Origin: Epiperipatus broadwayi
Lineage: Eukaryota; Onychophora; Udeonychophora; Euonychophora; Peripatidae
DNA: 64,000 bases
Direction of reading: 5' to 3'
Assembly (NCBI GenBank): GCA_028023455.1
Contig: JAQFVV010000349.1
Location: forward strand, 157,501-221,500
Part shown: piece by piece, positions 1 to 11,933 of the stretch
Position numbering within the stretch: the first letter of the stretch is position 1
Layout of the letters: every line of letters begins with the position of its first letter
Position numbers and translations under genes: made by a program
The notes under the pieces: model-generated
What the model saw: only the letters and a program-made list of their open reading frames with translations
What the model was told of the DNA's origin: nothing
Databases searched by the model: none

Positions 1-2044
1 GAAGATAAATGATATTAATGTTATATGGATTTGGCAATGCAATAAGAAAGATGTATGAATAATTATTAATGCATTATAGAGCTGAAAATATTTCATATAT
101 TTTTTTAGTATTGCTTGAGGTTGATTTATATTTATGAAACAAGAATAGATGTAGAGATAAAAAGTAAGAGCAGGTTTGAAAAAGATATAGCATTTCTTCT
201 GGATATTTATTACACAAAATACATGTAGGTTCAAAATTTAGCTTAAATCCATTATTAAGAAATATTTGGTTGGAATTGTACCCGGTAAGAAATTTTAAAA
301 AAATTTCAACCCGGTTTGGAACTTCATTGGAGTTTTAGCAACTGGCAGGGTTGTCCATAGATGTCTAGATGGTTGTTATTTTATTTAAATCTTTAAATAA
401 TGTGCCAATGAGAGATTAGATGTTATACTAATCTAATAAATCAGTATGCTCAATGGCATGATCTGTGAAAAATGACCGTTTGACATATGAAATTGAAACA
501 AGCAATGATAAAGAAGGACCCCAATATACATTTTGGCCCTAATGTAAGTTACAAAAAATTTGGGACATATCATACTGAATCACCCTTTGCATATAGGAAA
601 TCGTGCTGTTCTACTGGATAGAAAATATGAAGATGAGTCCCAGATGTATGATGGATAGATCTTGTTAAAAAGCCTCATCCATGGGCTATAATAAGCAAGT
701 ATTCCATTAAGAATAGTATTACTTTATGAACTTTCACAATGGGATACAGCATTTTTGGACAAAATACATTCATTTTATACTAAATGTGTTCTGATGAAAC
801 TATTTAAATGATGATTCAATTGCATTTTAGACAGAATAATTCGGATTCCAAGAAAGAATGAAGGATTTCTCCTGAAGAAAGTTTGTGGCCTGTAGATAGT
901 TGCCACAAAGATGATTTGTAAATTTGTATTGTAAAACCAGTTGATGCTTGAAATTTATTTAAAAATATTCAGAATGATGAAAATATTTTGGAGGCTCTGA
1001 AGAGTATCAGGACATAATGAAGGCTACGGCTTGGATAGTTGTTCCAAGATGAGGAAGAAAAAGACCTTCAATGCATTGTTCTATTTCCTTAATCAGATGA
1101 TCTATATAAATTGCAAATGGCAATGAGACCATTAGTAAACCCTGTGGAATGCCACTATTAGGTTTGAATAATGTTGACAATTGCATATAATTCAGTTTAA
1201 TTGATTTGTTAGTGAAGTAGTTCTGAATAGCAACTATCAGATTATTATGTTCAGACAGATGTTTATATAATGTGGTGAAAAGATATTCCAATTGACTAGA
1301 TCAAAAATTGATTTAGAGTCAACTTGGCATGCAACATAATCTGCAAGTTTGTTCTTTGGCAAACAAGATTGATTTTAGAGATGTGACATCTTTTTATTGC
1401 ATAATGTGAAGTTGATAGTTCTGGCAGAATAAGTTCATTTAATGTTTCTAAAATTATTCTTGCAAAGATTTTTTGATCAATATCCTTAAGTGTAATAAGT
1501 CATCAGTTGTTTACAGAGGGATATATTGTATTTGATTTTTTTCTGAGACAAAATATTATGTTGGTAGAAAGGCTGAGATGTTAAGATTATTCGAGCAGAA
1601 GTGATTGTAACATTTATGTAGAATATGATATAATCAAGTTGTTCATAGACATTAGCTGGAATAAGATCTGCAGCTAGAGAAGTATGTTTCAGGGTGCATA
1701 ATTTCTTGGTATATTTGTTGCTTAATAATGAAGTTTTCTTGAGGAAATTGTGTACTATAGTAAATAGTGGGCAGATATTAATCTTTCTGTTTTTAGACTA
1801 GATTTTGGATACTCAATAAATTTTTATGTTAACATTAGTGCCAGAAGGAAGAGTACCATCTTGTTAATAAAATAGGAATGGTAAAGTAGACTACTAATAT
1901 ATGGTGTGGCTGAAGATCTATCAGCCCCATATAGCTATTTGAGTTGGATAGCTGGGTTTGAAGACATGTAGATGTCTGAAAATTTCAGATTTTCCATTCA
2001 ATAGATAACTCTTTTAGCTAAGTTCTTAGCTTTGGGTTGGTATT

Positions 2045-2215
2045 TTTAGATCTAGTGTCTGAACCTACCCTGACACCTCTCTGAGGAGTGCCAAAGCATG
2101 AAACCATGGTCAGGGGTTTGGGGAGGGGTTCCTGACAGAGATATTTTAAAGTGCTGGCTCTGGCTAAGCATTTATCACAAAGCTTGTAGAGGAATTGGCA
2201 ATCCTCGCTGTTTAG
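2045..2215. repeat. FB-B family copy (non-palindromic part)
   Basis: This segment is nearly identical to 47283-47452 and shares its halves with the palindromic copy at 61217-61477. Shared blocks include CTGAACCTACCCTGACACC, GAGGAGTGCCAAAGC, CTCTGGCTAAGCATTTATCA and GAGGAATTGGCAATCCTC. It interrupts the minus-strand LINE. No flanking duplication was recognised. Confidence 0.75.
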
Positions 2216-2761
2216 GAATGGTAAAGGTTTGAAATGGGACTGATCTTGCATAATTTACAGTACTTATAAGCTTTGAGAGATTCAATATTAGTTGTTTAAA
2301 TCTATGTGTTGTAGCATTAAAACAGGCAAAACTCTCTATATGTATTAAGCATAAGAAATTGTGATTATGTGGTGTTATAGCATTCTGATTGTATAGCGTA
2401 ATCAACTGGTTTGCTTTATTTTGCAATCTACTTACAAGAGCTTTGGCATCATTTATTTGTCAGATAGTTTTCAGGTTTTATCTCTGTTTCCAATACAGTT
2501 TTATGCCATTATTTGAGCGATAATTTGTTAACTGATGGAGCAACAGTTGTTTAAAATTTTTTTGAAAGCTAACGGAGTTTCAGCTGGAGAGAGGCATTGC
2601 AGTTGATGATAATAATGACCGGAAATGATTGTGCTAGATAAGTCATTTAAATTCTATATGAATCCATGGTTAATGGTGTGATAAATGTAAGTCACACAAA
2701 CGTGATCTGAAAATGAAACATTGGATAGATGGATTGAAGTTTTAAAATTGGATGAAGATAC

Positions 2762-2794
2762 AAAAAAAAAAAAAGAGAGAGAGAGAGAGAGAAT
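2762..2794. repeat. A-tract plus (GA)n microsatellite
   Basis: A run of about 13 A's is followed by about nine GA units. It lies inside the LINE endonuclease remnant. Confidence 0.9.
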
Positions 2795-2990
2795 GAGAGA
2801 TGAATCTGACCATCAATAAATGAAATTGCTCCAGGAAGATATAATGAGGAAACCGGTAGTGAGGAGAGTTGATTTAGATTGTAATGTGGATAGTAATTCA
2901 TTGTAAGAGCAGTTGAAGTTATCACAAAGGATAGTTATTTTAGGTCAATGTAAGATTTTTATTTACACGATGTGGAGTGTCTTGGTTACA

Positions 2991-3705
2991 TCTTTGGTTC
3001 TTTGACTTGAGTGTATTGGTATGAGGTAAAATTTCTATGACATGATTAAAATAGAGGATAAATTTATTAATATATATGTTTGTTCATTACACGGCATTAA
3101 ATATTCTTTTTTTGTTCACATCCACATCGCTGTTACTAATTAAAAATGAGCATATATTTTGTTTATCAATGAAAACATTGGCGGGGGGGGGGGATCGCTG
3201 TGTCAAATATTTCATCCGATATTGATTTTTTATATAGCAATATTTAACACATTGTTCACGTTAAATTGTTATCAAAATCTCATGATGTATTATTTAATTT
3301 TTGGTTTAATTACTATTAATGAGTTTTGTATTTTATATTTCACGATCTTTGTAATATTTGTATTTCTTAAAGTATTTTGTATTATAATGAAAATATAAAT
3401 AAATTATTTGCTAAATGGAAATATTATATAATAACAGCATACGCCTCTATTAAGATTTTTTTTTCGTAAGCTGTGAATATTTCTATATATTGCGGGGAGC
3501 CTTTATATCAATGAGAAGTACTGATTTAATCAGATTATTGTAAAAACCTTAACTAACTCACTATTCATAAAAAAAATCTTTATATTTTATCATTTATGTT
3601 TATATTAGTTAATATTTTTTATCATAATATCTATATTGTATTTTTTTAAAAACTATAATTGTATACGTATGTATAAATACACCCTCAATTTGTTTTTAAT
3701 TCTAG
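2991..3705. other. intronic/5' sequence without recognised features
   Basis: This is AT-rich sequence with a run of 10 G's near 3183-3192. The open frame at 3159-3398 is low-complexity and has no recognisable domain. No upstream ACE exon (expected to end in an FYNxxDF-R type block) was found here or further left. Confidence 0.5.
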
Positions 3706-3929
3706 AATAAAAATGTGTACAAATAAAAATATGGAAGATTTTATAACAATTCATCATGAGATGGGACACATTCAATATTTTATGCAGTATAAAGATCAAC
3801 CAATTCCATTTAGAAATGGAGCAAACCCAGGATTTCACGAAGCTGTAGGAGATGTTCTCTCCCTATCAGTTCAGACCCCGAAACATCTTAAAGAAATCAA
3901 TTTAATTTCGGATTTCACAATTGATCAAC
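3706..3929 (+). CDS. ACE: ACE-like peptidase M2, exon with zinc-binding site
   Basis: This exon encodes the catalytic centre of an angiotensin-converting-enzyme-like dipeptidyl carboxypeptidase, a zinc metallopeptidase acting outside the cell. The reading frame starts at 3707 and carries the conserved Cys of IKMCT, the zinc motif [15 protein letters not shown], and [12 protein letters not shown], whose Glu is the third zinc ligand in the family. It ends with a TPKHL-type helix segment. The acceptor AG is at 3704-3705 after a T-rich tract. The donor GTAAGA starts at 3930. One base is left over for the next exon (phase 1), and it forms a His codon with 7962-7963. The first base, 3706, completes a codon from an upstream exon that I could not find between 1 and 3705. 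Similarity to the animal family is high and there are no stops, so this looks functional. Confidence 0.97.
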
Positions 3930-5099
3930 GTAAGAATTTCTTTTCTTTCTTGTATTTTTCACATTTGTGAGCTATGTTTGTTTTTAAGCTACAATAATAT
4001 TTACTAATGAAAATCCAGAATGAATTAATTTATTTAATTGATTGTGATTGAAAGTCAATGAGTTTTTAATAGTAGGATTTCTTTTTCTATTTATTAGTAG
4101 TGCATAGTCGTAAAAAAAATCCCGAATTCTTTAATTTATATCAATATTTATTACTACAGACGCAGACAAATGTTACATATATATATAAAGGGAAACAGTT
4201 TTAAATTTTCTGCTGAATATTAGAGATCTCCCCATCATTTCTCTACAGAGTCCATTGCTAGGTAATAAGGACTTTCAGTTCTGCTTTTTTATTTCACTAA
4301 CTAAAAATAGATAGATACTCATTTAATGTGCTATAATTGAATAAGTAGCTAAATTGGCTATGGACAGGTATTTTATAATGAAAATATATGTATATGGAAA
4401 TCCACGGAATGTCTAATTATTCATTTTCAAATTTAATATATGTTTAACTAATGACAGCCTCTATCATTACACGTAACACATTTTTTCATGTAATATGGCA
4501 GCCATAATAGTTGGAGCTAACATCTCTTCAAATATATTTACACCCAATTCAAGATAAGTTAATTAATTTATTACATATATGAGTTTAATATAAATTTAAA
4601 TTTATTGTTAAATCAAGTACATTTCATGGAGGATTAACAATAGAACTAACTAGGTGAATCAGAGTAATAATTAAAAAAAGTATCCAGTAATGGTCCTACT
4701 AGCTTTTGTCTGAAATAAATATTTTACTTCCTAGTAAAATTGCAGTATGAATTTAGAATGTGCTCTCACCATTTTGGTTTCTATGGGGAATCCCAAAATC
4801 CCTGCTGACATAACTAAGCACTAAAGGATATGAGATAATACATTGCACCATTGATACAAACATTCCCATTATTTTATCCAATACAGTTAAAAAAGTGCAA
4901 TTTTCATAAAACAAAAAAACAAACAAACCTGTAACTGTAATCATAATGACGTGACCAAGTCAAATCCAAATAACTCTCTAAATCAATTATCAAAAGTATT
5001 AGTAATTAATAAATGACAAAAATATTAGCAATTAAAATGATCCAATTTGGAGCTAGCAAATGAGTCCACAATAGAGTAATTCCATATCTCCAAAACTTT

Positions 5100-5535
5100 T
5101 CAGAGCAGTTTTATAAGAAATGTTTTTTGGATTAAAATTAGCAGCTAAGAGAGTAAAACTAAGTGGAGATTATTTAAGCCAATTTGACTTTGCAGATGAG
5201 GTGGCCATTTTTGCAAATAGTGCTTCAGAGTTCCAGGAAATATTGCAAGAGTTAGCAAATGAAAATAAAAAAGTAAGACTAAACATAAATGTTAAAAAGA
5301 ATGAAGTAATGTTTAATGGATTTTCTCAGAAGAAGAAAATAAAGAATGAAGACTATCAATTAGAATAGCATAACTACTACATATATCTTGATCAGATTAT
5401 TAGTACAGCTGGAAATATAATGAATGAAATTAATCATAGAATTAAACTTGGATGGAGTGCTTTTTGTAGAAATAGCTTAGAATTAAAAGGAAATATGCCT
5501 TACAGAATTTTCACTATGATAAATAATGCTTTTCT
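5100..5535 (+). mobile_element. RTE-like LINE reverse transcriptase fragment
   Basis: The frame 5120-5368 encodes the catalytic palm end of a LINE RT: YLSQFDFADEVAIFANSASE, then FQEILQELANENKKV and a NVKKNEVMFNG block, equivalent to FADD-x-hL...LNxxKTxxM. The second catalytic Asp is Glu (FADE). After a stop the similarity continues as YLDQIISTAGNIMNEINHR and IKLGWSAFCRNSLELKGNMP, as in RTE-like elements. Both ends are truncated, so this is a dead 5'- and 3'-truncated copy in the first intron. Confidence 0.85.
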
Positions 5536-5639
5536 TATATCTTCATATAATAACTACATCATGTAAATAAACAACAAATTGCTTTCAAACATTGCCACAA
5601 AAATGCTTTATTAACTGAATTGAAAATTTATGGATACAT

Positions 5640-6530
5640 TGTGTCATTTTACTGCAATTTATAATAAAGTATCAATTATCTTCTTGTAGATATTAGTCAA
5701 GACTCGACTATCTTCAAAATCTGTTAATATTAAGTTCATTAGAGAATTTGTGAAAATTAGGGATATCTATTATTAATATTATTATAATTTTGCATTAGCA
5801 TGCATCTAACAACTAACCTCTTGATAGTCCTTCCTGTGTTGAATCTATTAAAAACATTACAATCTCCAAATACATATTCTCTTTTAATCTAAATGTAATC
5901 CAATTCTGTGTATTATCATTTCAATTCTCAATGTCCAATTTCATTTTGTATTTTTTTTCAAACGAAGAATTCATAATACACATTTTTTGTGCACATACCA
6001 TAAATCTGTGTCCTTTCTCATTTCTATTCCATAACTAAATGTATATATGACAATTTTTAAAATCTTGTTCAGTCTGATCAGGAATACTTTCCACATTCAT
6101 ATAAAAATTCTCTACTTTTTCATTCCAATCAGATGTTGGGGGCATAAATACGAATTATCTGCATTTGATATTTTGAATGAATAACCAATGCCACTCTCTT
6201 TGATATATCATCAATTTTGTAATGTTCATTTTTTATTTATAATGAAATTCTACTTTACTTTTTCCATATGTCATAGCATCAGCCAGGAAGCGAACCCACA
6301 ACAACCGTCTGCAACCAACTGCTTGCATGCAAGGCGGCTGCGCTGACCTCTCGGCTAACAACACGATATTTGTGCCTTTGTAGTAAATTATATGTCCAAG
6401 TCTTCAAATCATTTATCTCTTACTTTTTATACTAATTTCACAAAGTTCAATAATATCCGATTAATATTAAATCATTCATCCAATTTATGAAATCTTTTAT
6501 TTGAAAGTGATCTACAGTTGTAAGTAGCTA
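5640..6530 (-). mobile_element. RTE-like LINE endonuclease fragment (interrupted)
   Basis: Minus-strand frames contain an AP-type endonuclease: near 6500-6380 a DLKTWTYNLL-like N-terminal block, near 6200-6060 IIRIYAPTSDWNEKVENFY and SIPDQTEQDF, and near 6000-5850 RNEKGHRFMVCAQ and the downstream part that normally leads to a SDH motif. Several stops and shifts break it. The tRNA-like segment at 6262-6365 separates the first block from the rest, which suggests a later insertion. Confidence 0.65.
6262..6365 (-). repeat. tRNA-derived SINE-like segment
   Basis: On the minus strand there is an A-box-like TTAGCCGAGAGGTCAGCG, a stem-like CCTTGCATGCAAG, and a B-box-like GGGTTCGCTTCC spaced as in a tRNA, with a tail GGCTGATGCTATGACATATG. 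The last 30 bp match the segment at 40705-40745, including TTCGCTTC and GCTGATGCTATGACA. It cannot fold as a clean tRNA, so it is a SINE head and not a tRNA gene. Confidence 0.65.
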
Positions 6531-7961
6531 AATAAAAAACCAGCATCAGAGGTATCTTAACCCTCCATTTTTAGTCACCAAAGCATGCCTTTGGGTGATA
6601 ACTTTACAGCTACTAGAGAATAAAGAACAATAATTTAATATTGTTTAATCATGGTTATAAATATCTTCAAGAAAACTCAACATATGTTTCAGTTACCAGA
6701 TAATGGAGAAGAAAAAAGGGTTGCTTAATCTTAAGAAACTCAGATGTAAAATGTCAACAAACATAGCACATTATTTGATGCATTTTGATAAAAAGCTTGT
6801 CCATGTTTGTAATTATATAGCACTAACAGCTGCTATGATGAGAACATATAAGAATTTGCCTTGACAGAGGAATCAATGGGTCTTTTTCAGGTAACAGCAA
6901 ACTCCTTTCTGATTTTATACTAATATTATTTGATTTTATTCATCAGTAATTTGTGTGACTGATGATCAAGACAGATCAGATCTCACAATTATAATAAATC
7001 ACCTAAGATCACAGTTGTGGAAAAGAGCTTTATTACTAAAATTATTGCATTAGTTAGCTATTAGGTAGCTTATCAGCTTCTTTTTCCATGGTCATGAACT
7101 GAGGAGGTTAAGGGAATTGTTCACATAATGTCACTGTACCTTTTTTTGAAATTTTACAGATTGAAATAATGAGTACGCTATATTCATGATCTTAATAATA
7201 AAATTTAGGTAGAAGTTGGGTATTTATTGTGAAGTAAGATTTTTTCCCAAAAGTTATCTTAACACCTTTTTTTCAGATAATCAGACATGGCTCATCCAGC
7301 CAAAGATAATATATAAAATTATAAGTTTTTAGATAAAGAGTAAATATATTAGAATAACTGAGAGGCTTTAGATGAATATATAAGCTTTGTGTGATAATAT
7401 AAACACAATTATAACAAGAGAGATGTTGAGTATGTTTGAATATGAGTTCTTGCTTTGCTCTTTGTAGTAGTGGATGCTGAAATCATCAATAAGTTATCCT
7501 TAAAGCACTTTAGGAACAATATTCTTATAAGATTCTTTTGTGTGAGGCTGAAACTAGAAGGAAGCATTATTACATTTGAGGTATGATATTTATATAATCA
7601 CTCATATGTAATGATTTAAATTAATATCACTGATGGTTTTCCAATTACTGATTTGGGTGCTTTGAGTTGTTCTGAATGCTCTTAGTCTTATTAAAAGTTT
7701 GATTCTCCAAAGGTTATTAATTTCTAGAAGCTGTTTTCTCAGTTATAACAGATCTGATTATTATTGGCAGTCACAGCAGTTTAGATCATTAGATATTAAA
7801 AGTTTTCAAATTAATAGTTCAGTACCTTTAAAAAGCAGTAGAGCTTTTTAGTGATAAATTTTTTATTTAAAAAAAAAAAAAATATGAATAAAAGAAAATG
7901 TTGATAACTTATCAGAATCATTAATTTTTAATTAATTATAATTATTTTTATATTTTAATAG
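6366..7961. other. ACE intron remainder
   Basis: Apart from the endonuclease end to about 6530, I see no gene or recognisable repeat here. The plus strand changes from C-rich to G-rich around 6.6 kb. Confidence 0.4.
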
Positions 7962-8106
7962 ATGCAGATATTAATTTTCTAATGGAAATGGCTTTAGATA
8001 AAATAGCTTTTTTACCATTTGGATTTTTAATTGATGCTTGGAGATGGAATGTTTTTAATGGAACTTATTCTTATGAGGAATGGAATAGGAAGTGGTGGGA
8101 ATTAAG
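7962..8106 (+). CDS. ACE: ACE-like peptidase M2, exon 2 of window
   Basis: This exon continues the M2 peptidase domain: [17 protein letters not shown], then [24 protein letters not shown] and a WWELR end that matches the conserved WW-x-LR-x-KYQG block. The Arg of that block contributes to chloride binding in characterised ACE. It is split by the intron (AG before the donor, G after the next acceptor). NGT is a potential N-glycosylation site, consistent with an extracellular protein. The acceptor is TTTTAATAG ending at 7961 and the donor is GTAATA at 8107. The exon is 145 nt, made of 2 nt + 47 codons + 2 nt, and joins both neighbours in frame. Confidence 0.97.
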
Positions 8107-8128
8107 GTAATATATTATTCATAGAAAA

Positions 8129-8606
8129 ATTGTAAATATAGGGGATTTGAACTCAGACTTTTAAACCTCTTCACTATCCACACTCTCTCATTCTACCGAT
8201 ACACATGACCACACACATGCAGAAAAGATAAATAATCACCAATATACATATTTTGTGCTAAACCAGCACTCATCAGTTGGTCCAGATTAGCATGTCCCAT
8301 ACATATTTATAATCAGTGCTCAGTTTATATTAAGATAGCAAATCCTTACACTTTAATGGATAGGCTTCAACCTACTCCAATCCCCAACTCTTCAGCCATC
8401 CATAGCATTGAAAATCTGATGATAGAATTTCCAAATCCCATGTTGATGCCAATATTGTTGTCATGCCCATGTTGACCTGAAGATTATATTGGTGATTATT
8501 TATCTTTTCTGCATGTGTGTGGTCATGTGTATCAGTAGTATGAGATAGTGTGGATAGTGAAGAGGCTAGAAAGTCTGAGTTCAAATCCCCTATAATTACA
8601 ATTAGG
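8129..8606. repeat. inverted repeat with tRNA-like arms
   Basis: The left arm (about 8129-8257) is the reverse complement of the right arm (about 8478-8606) with only a few differences. The right arm contains GTCTGAGTTCAAATCCCC, a good match to an RNA polymerase III B box, about 45 bp after GTGGATAGTGAAGAGG. The two arms therefore look like two tRNA-derived SINE copies in opposite orientation around a spacer of about 220 bp. The segment begins only 22 bp after the splice donor of the exon ending at 8106. Confidence 0.75.
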
Positions 8607-10360
8607 TTCCAGGTATAAGAGTGCCTGGTATTTCAAATCTTTCATAGAGAAATTACATCTTATTTGTAACACCTTTAATCTTTTTGTATTGCTTTTAATG
8701 TGAATTCAAAAATCTAAAATATCTAGTCCTTGTACTCTTGAATTCAGTGCTTTTGATTAGAATTTTATTTGCTTATAGTTTCAACTGATCTATAATCTTC
8801 ATCAGTGTTGTTTCTTAAATTTTAATAAAAAATTTAATATGCATTGCAATTTAGAGCTTTTTATTAAAAATTATTTGCTTAAAGTTTGACTTCTATGGTC
8901 TTCATCAAAGTTATTTTATAAATTAGAATAATTTACACTTAAGAAATAGCTCTAGTGAAGAATAAAATTGTAAGCAAAAGCATGTAAAGATTAGATTTAA
9001 AAATTTTTAAAATAGTAATTGAAACTTTGAGTGAGACATAATAGAGAAATATCAGAGAGAAAAAAATATTAAAATTTAATTTTAGCTTTTCCATTCTAAA
9101 TATAATAAAGATCCAGGCTTGTATTATCTTCTGGCTGTTTTCTGATTCATTATTTTTTTTAAAAAAAAAGGGGATGAGCGTTCTAAGCTACTCTGTATTT
9201 TTGAACATGATGCTCATTTTGCTTTCAGCACTTTTATTTTTAATGCATTAACTTTTTCAATTATTCATGAATATGGATGTATAAATTCAATATTTCTCAC
9301 TAATGAAAGCCAATAGCCAGAAACTACTCTGGAGATTTTATTCACTTAACTTATCTGCTATTTATCAATTGCTTCTATTTGCAACAAATAAGAAGTGTAA
9401 TAATAGAGTATATTATAGTTTGGAGAAATTATTGAACTGGAGTCTCATGATTTTTCCATTCTATTCTTTATGCTAATTTTGGCTTTATGGCAATTGAGAT
9501 CTTGAGTTGATTAATTATTGAATTTTAGAGTTTTCTAATATATATACTTTTTATGTGTTTTGTCTTTACTAAGATATTAATTTTCAGAGTGTAATTATTA
9601 AGTTTTATGCCTAAGAGCAAGATGGAATTAGTTTGATACTCCTTTAACATAAATTATTATACTATCCTAAATTTAATGGCTATGAGTAAATGACATGTAC
9701 ATATGTATTTATGTATGCGTGTATACATATAGATTGCAGGATGGATGTAGCTATTAACTGAAAGGATATTCTGACTGAGGTCAAATGGAGTTAATTTTTT
9801 AATGTCTTCTATATGAACTTCATTATTGCCATTGTTATTATATTCATATTGTAATTAAAGACATGATAGGCACTGACTAACACAAATCAGTCATTGTGGT
9901 GAGTTTGGTAATTTTACTGGTTTTTACCTCTGAATGTACGACTGTTATGTGTGCGAGTAATCATTCTCTTTTATATTTACAATCGTGACATAAATTAAAA
10001 GTATAGTCCTCATTCAGCATGAGATTCTAAAGTTCAGCCAAGGTGATGATTAGCAACTGAATTCCATAATTACTGATTCAGGGCATCACGCAGTGATGAC
10101 TGATTTACTAATATAAAATGGAGTATTGGTAGATTTATGAGATTAGAAAAGTAAAATGATTTGAAAAGTGAGCATTTACTTTATTATAGAGACAGGCAGA
10201 CATATTGGGAGCATTGCTGGAATGGGATTCATTATAAATAAAAAATAGAACAATATTTGAACTTGAAGAGATCAAAAAGAATTGCAAAATTATTTATTCA
10301 ATTTAATAAAAGAAGTGAAATGCAGATTATGTTCCAACAAGTTGTGTTTTAATGAAGTGG
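8607..10360. other. ACE intron stretch without recognised genes
   Basis: This is AT-rich and moderately G-over-C on the plus strand, with poly(A)/poly(T) runs. No coding or repeat homology was recognised by eye. Parts from about 10140 may be the start of the LINE fragment that follows. Confidence 0.4.
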
Positions 10361-10369
10361 AAGATTTAC

Positions 10370-10790
10370 ATTTTTTTTTTGTTCAGATCGTGAAAGATTT
10401 TAATATTAAAGCTAGAAAGTAATTTATAGGTGAAAGTACTGCTGATAAATTTGGTTATGGAGACAACAATGATAGAGGAAATAAACTTATGGAAGCATCC
10501 AAATGAAGATACAATAGAGTTTGATTGTATTTTGATTAACAAAAAATATGTATTTTAAGATTGAGATTCACCTTCCAAAATTCATTAAGGCAAACTAGGG
10601 CAATACAAACTGTTAGGAAAGGTAGTATTAATAGTTAATATTTCTAATGTTCAGAAATATTGCAATGAATTTAAGCTAGAATTGACATTAGAATTACTTC
10701 ATGAATCAAATCAATGAGATGATTGAACAGTACTGTTGTCTTTAGCTGAATTGAAAGTTTCAGACCCAAACCATCAGTAATATCAAAAAA
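10370..10790 (+). mobile_element. LINE endonuclease fragment (RTE-like)
   Basis: The plus-strand frames read IVKDFNIKARK, then FIGESTADKFGYGDNNDRGN and KLMEASK. This matches the GDFNAKxGK...GxFGxGxRNxRGxRLxEFA core of LINE endonucleases, with the catalytic Asp-Asn pair of D-F-N kept. Further on, EFDCILINKKYVF resembles the IDYIL block and NVQKYCNEFKLELTLELL resembles the post-endonuclease linker. The copy has stop codons and no RT downstream. Confidence 0.7.
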
Positions 10791-11930
10791 ATGTGAACAC
10801 TTACAAAGTTAATATGTATAATTTATTAAAACAAATATACATACATGTTATACCATTAATAAATACAATTTCCATATAACTTAGTCAATAATGAGCTGGT
10901 CATACCTGAATGATTGCCTTCGCTTCTACCTGTATATATTGGCTTGCCTCATGAATTCTAGTCAAGACTCTTCTGGCTGTACTGGACAGCTTGCCTCAAG
11001 TTGTCCATAGTTGTAGCAGCTTCCAGTCCTATCATGGACTTGCCTCACTGTGTAGATGTATCGGTAATGACTATAGTAGAAACACTTTTGCAGTTGAAAG
11101 TAGTTTCAATTGAAAGCATGTTCAGTTGTTCAGATTAGAGAGACAATCTCTTTTCTCTTCCTTGTCTTCAAAAAGGTTAACTATTTATTGCCAGATCCTC
11201 TGCCTTACTGGAAGTAATCAGATTCAGAGACCATCATTGCTATTGGCCCATACTAACCAATGGTAGGATTTTATATACATGTTTACACATTGGCCATATG
11301 TTTTACCCTTTGGCTATGTTTGTGCATTGGTTATCCACATGTTTACACCTTGGTTAGCAGAAATGAGTACTCAATCTGATTAGATAAGGAAGGAATCTGG
11401 ACTACTCCATTTCTAAAGGCAAGATCAGATATGACAACTACTGTGATAGCTGATAGGAAAAAAATAGTGAAATAATATGAAGAGTTGGTGATAGAACATA
11501 AGTATGATTTGATAAAGAAATATATAAAAGACAATAAAAAAAAGTCTCAAAAATATGAAATAACATTTGATATCTAATAAAAAAATATTTTAGCAATAAT
11601 AATAGATATTATTAAAAATAGAAACAATATCATGACAGATGTAAAAAAGTTTTACAAAAAGTGCAGTATAAAGAATAAAATATCTCCTACTGATTTATCA
11701 AAAAAAAAGAAAGATAACATCACTTCTTTTATAAGAAAAAGTAATTATGCCATGCTTCGAACACTTGTTGATGAAGTTAGAAATATCAAAATTAAATATT
11801 AGGCTTAGTGCTGTTGAGGTCTTTTAACTTCATATTCATAGCTGAAGAGTTAGAAACATTATGGTGTTGTTGATATATGCTAATATATGCAAATTAATCA
11901 TATGTAAAACAATTTTTAAAATATACAAAT
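10791..11930. other. non-coding stretch, LTR-like composition, unassigned
   Basis: It holds short direct repeats (GGCTTGCCTCA, AGCTTGCCTCA and GACTTGCCTCA between 10940 and 11050; ACATGTTTACAC plus TTGG twice between 11275 and 11355) and a higher C+G content than its surroundings. This could be the non-coding end of the adjacent Penelope-like element or an unrelated LTR. I cannot tell which. Confidence 0.25.
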
Positions 11931-11933
11931 CAA

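Larger units (their letters stand above)
400..2990 (-). mobile_element. decayed non-LTR retrotransposon (LINE), jockey/CR1-like RT
   Basis: Read on the minus strand, several frames give LINE protein pieces in the right order. Around 2990-2640 is an endonuclease end with a DFNCSYNELL-like piece and SDHVCVT, the SDH motif of the exonuclease-endonuclease-phosphatase fold. Around 1700-1310 is the N-terminal RT region (DIDQKIFARIILETL). At 1291-1007 is the palm with PNSGIPQG followed by FAIYIDHLIKEI, where the usual catalytic YADD is not intact. From about 970 down to 400 is a C-terminal region with coding-like stretches. Frameshifts and stops are frequent and an FB-B element sits at about 2045-2215. 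The clade is uncertain and the copy is certainly inactive. Confidence 0.7.

Noticed and set aside
3159-3398. 79-codon frame beginning with a Gly run
   Set aside because: The Gly run is a G homopolymer, and the rest is low-complexity hydrophobic sequence.
6262-6365. tRNA gene
   Set aside because: A- and B-box-like sequences exist, but the acceptor and T stems do not pair well and the same tail occurs at 40.7 kb, so it is a SINE.
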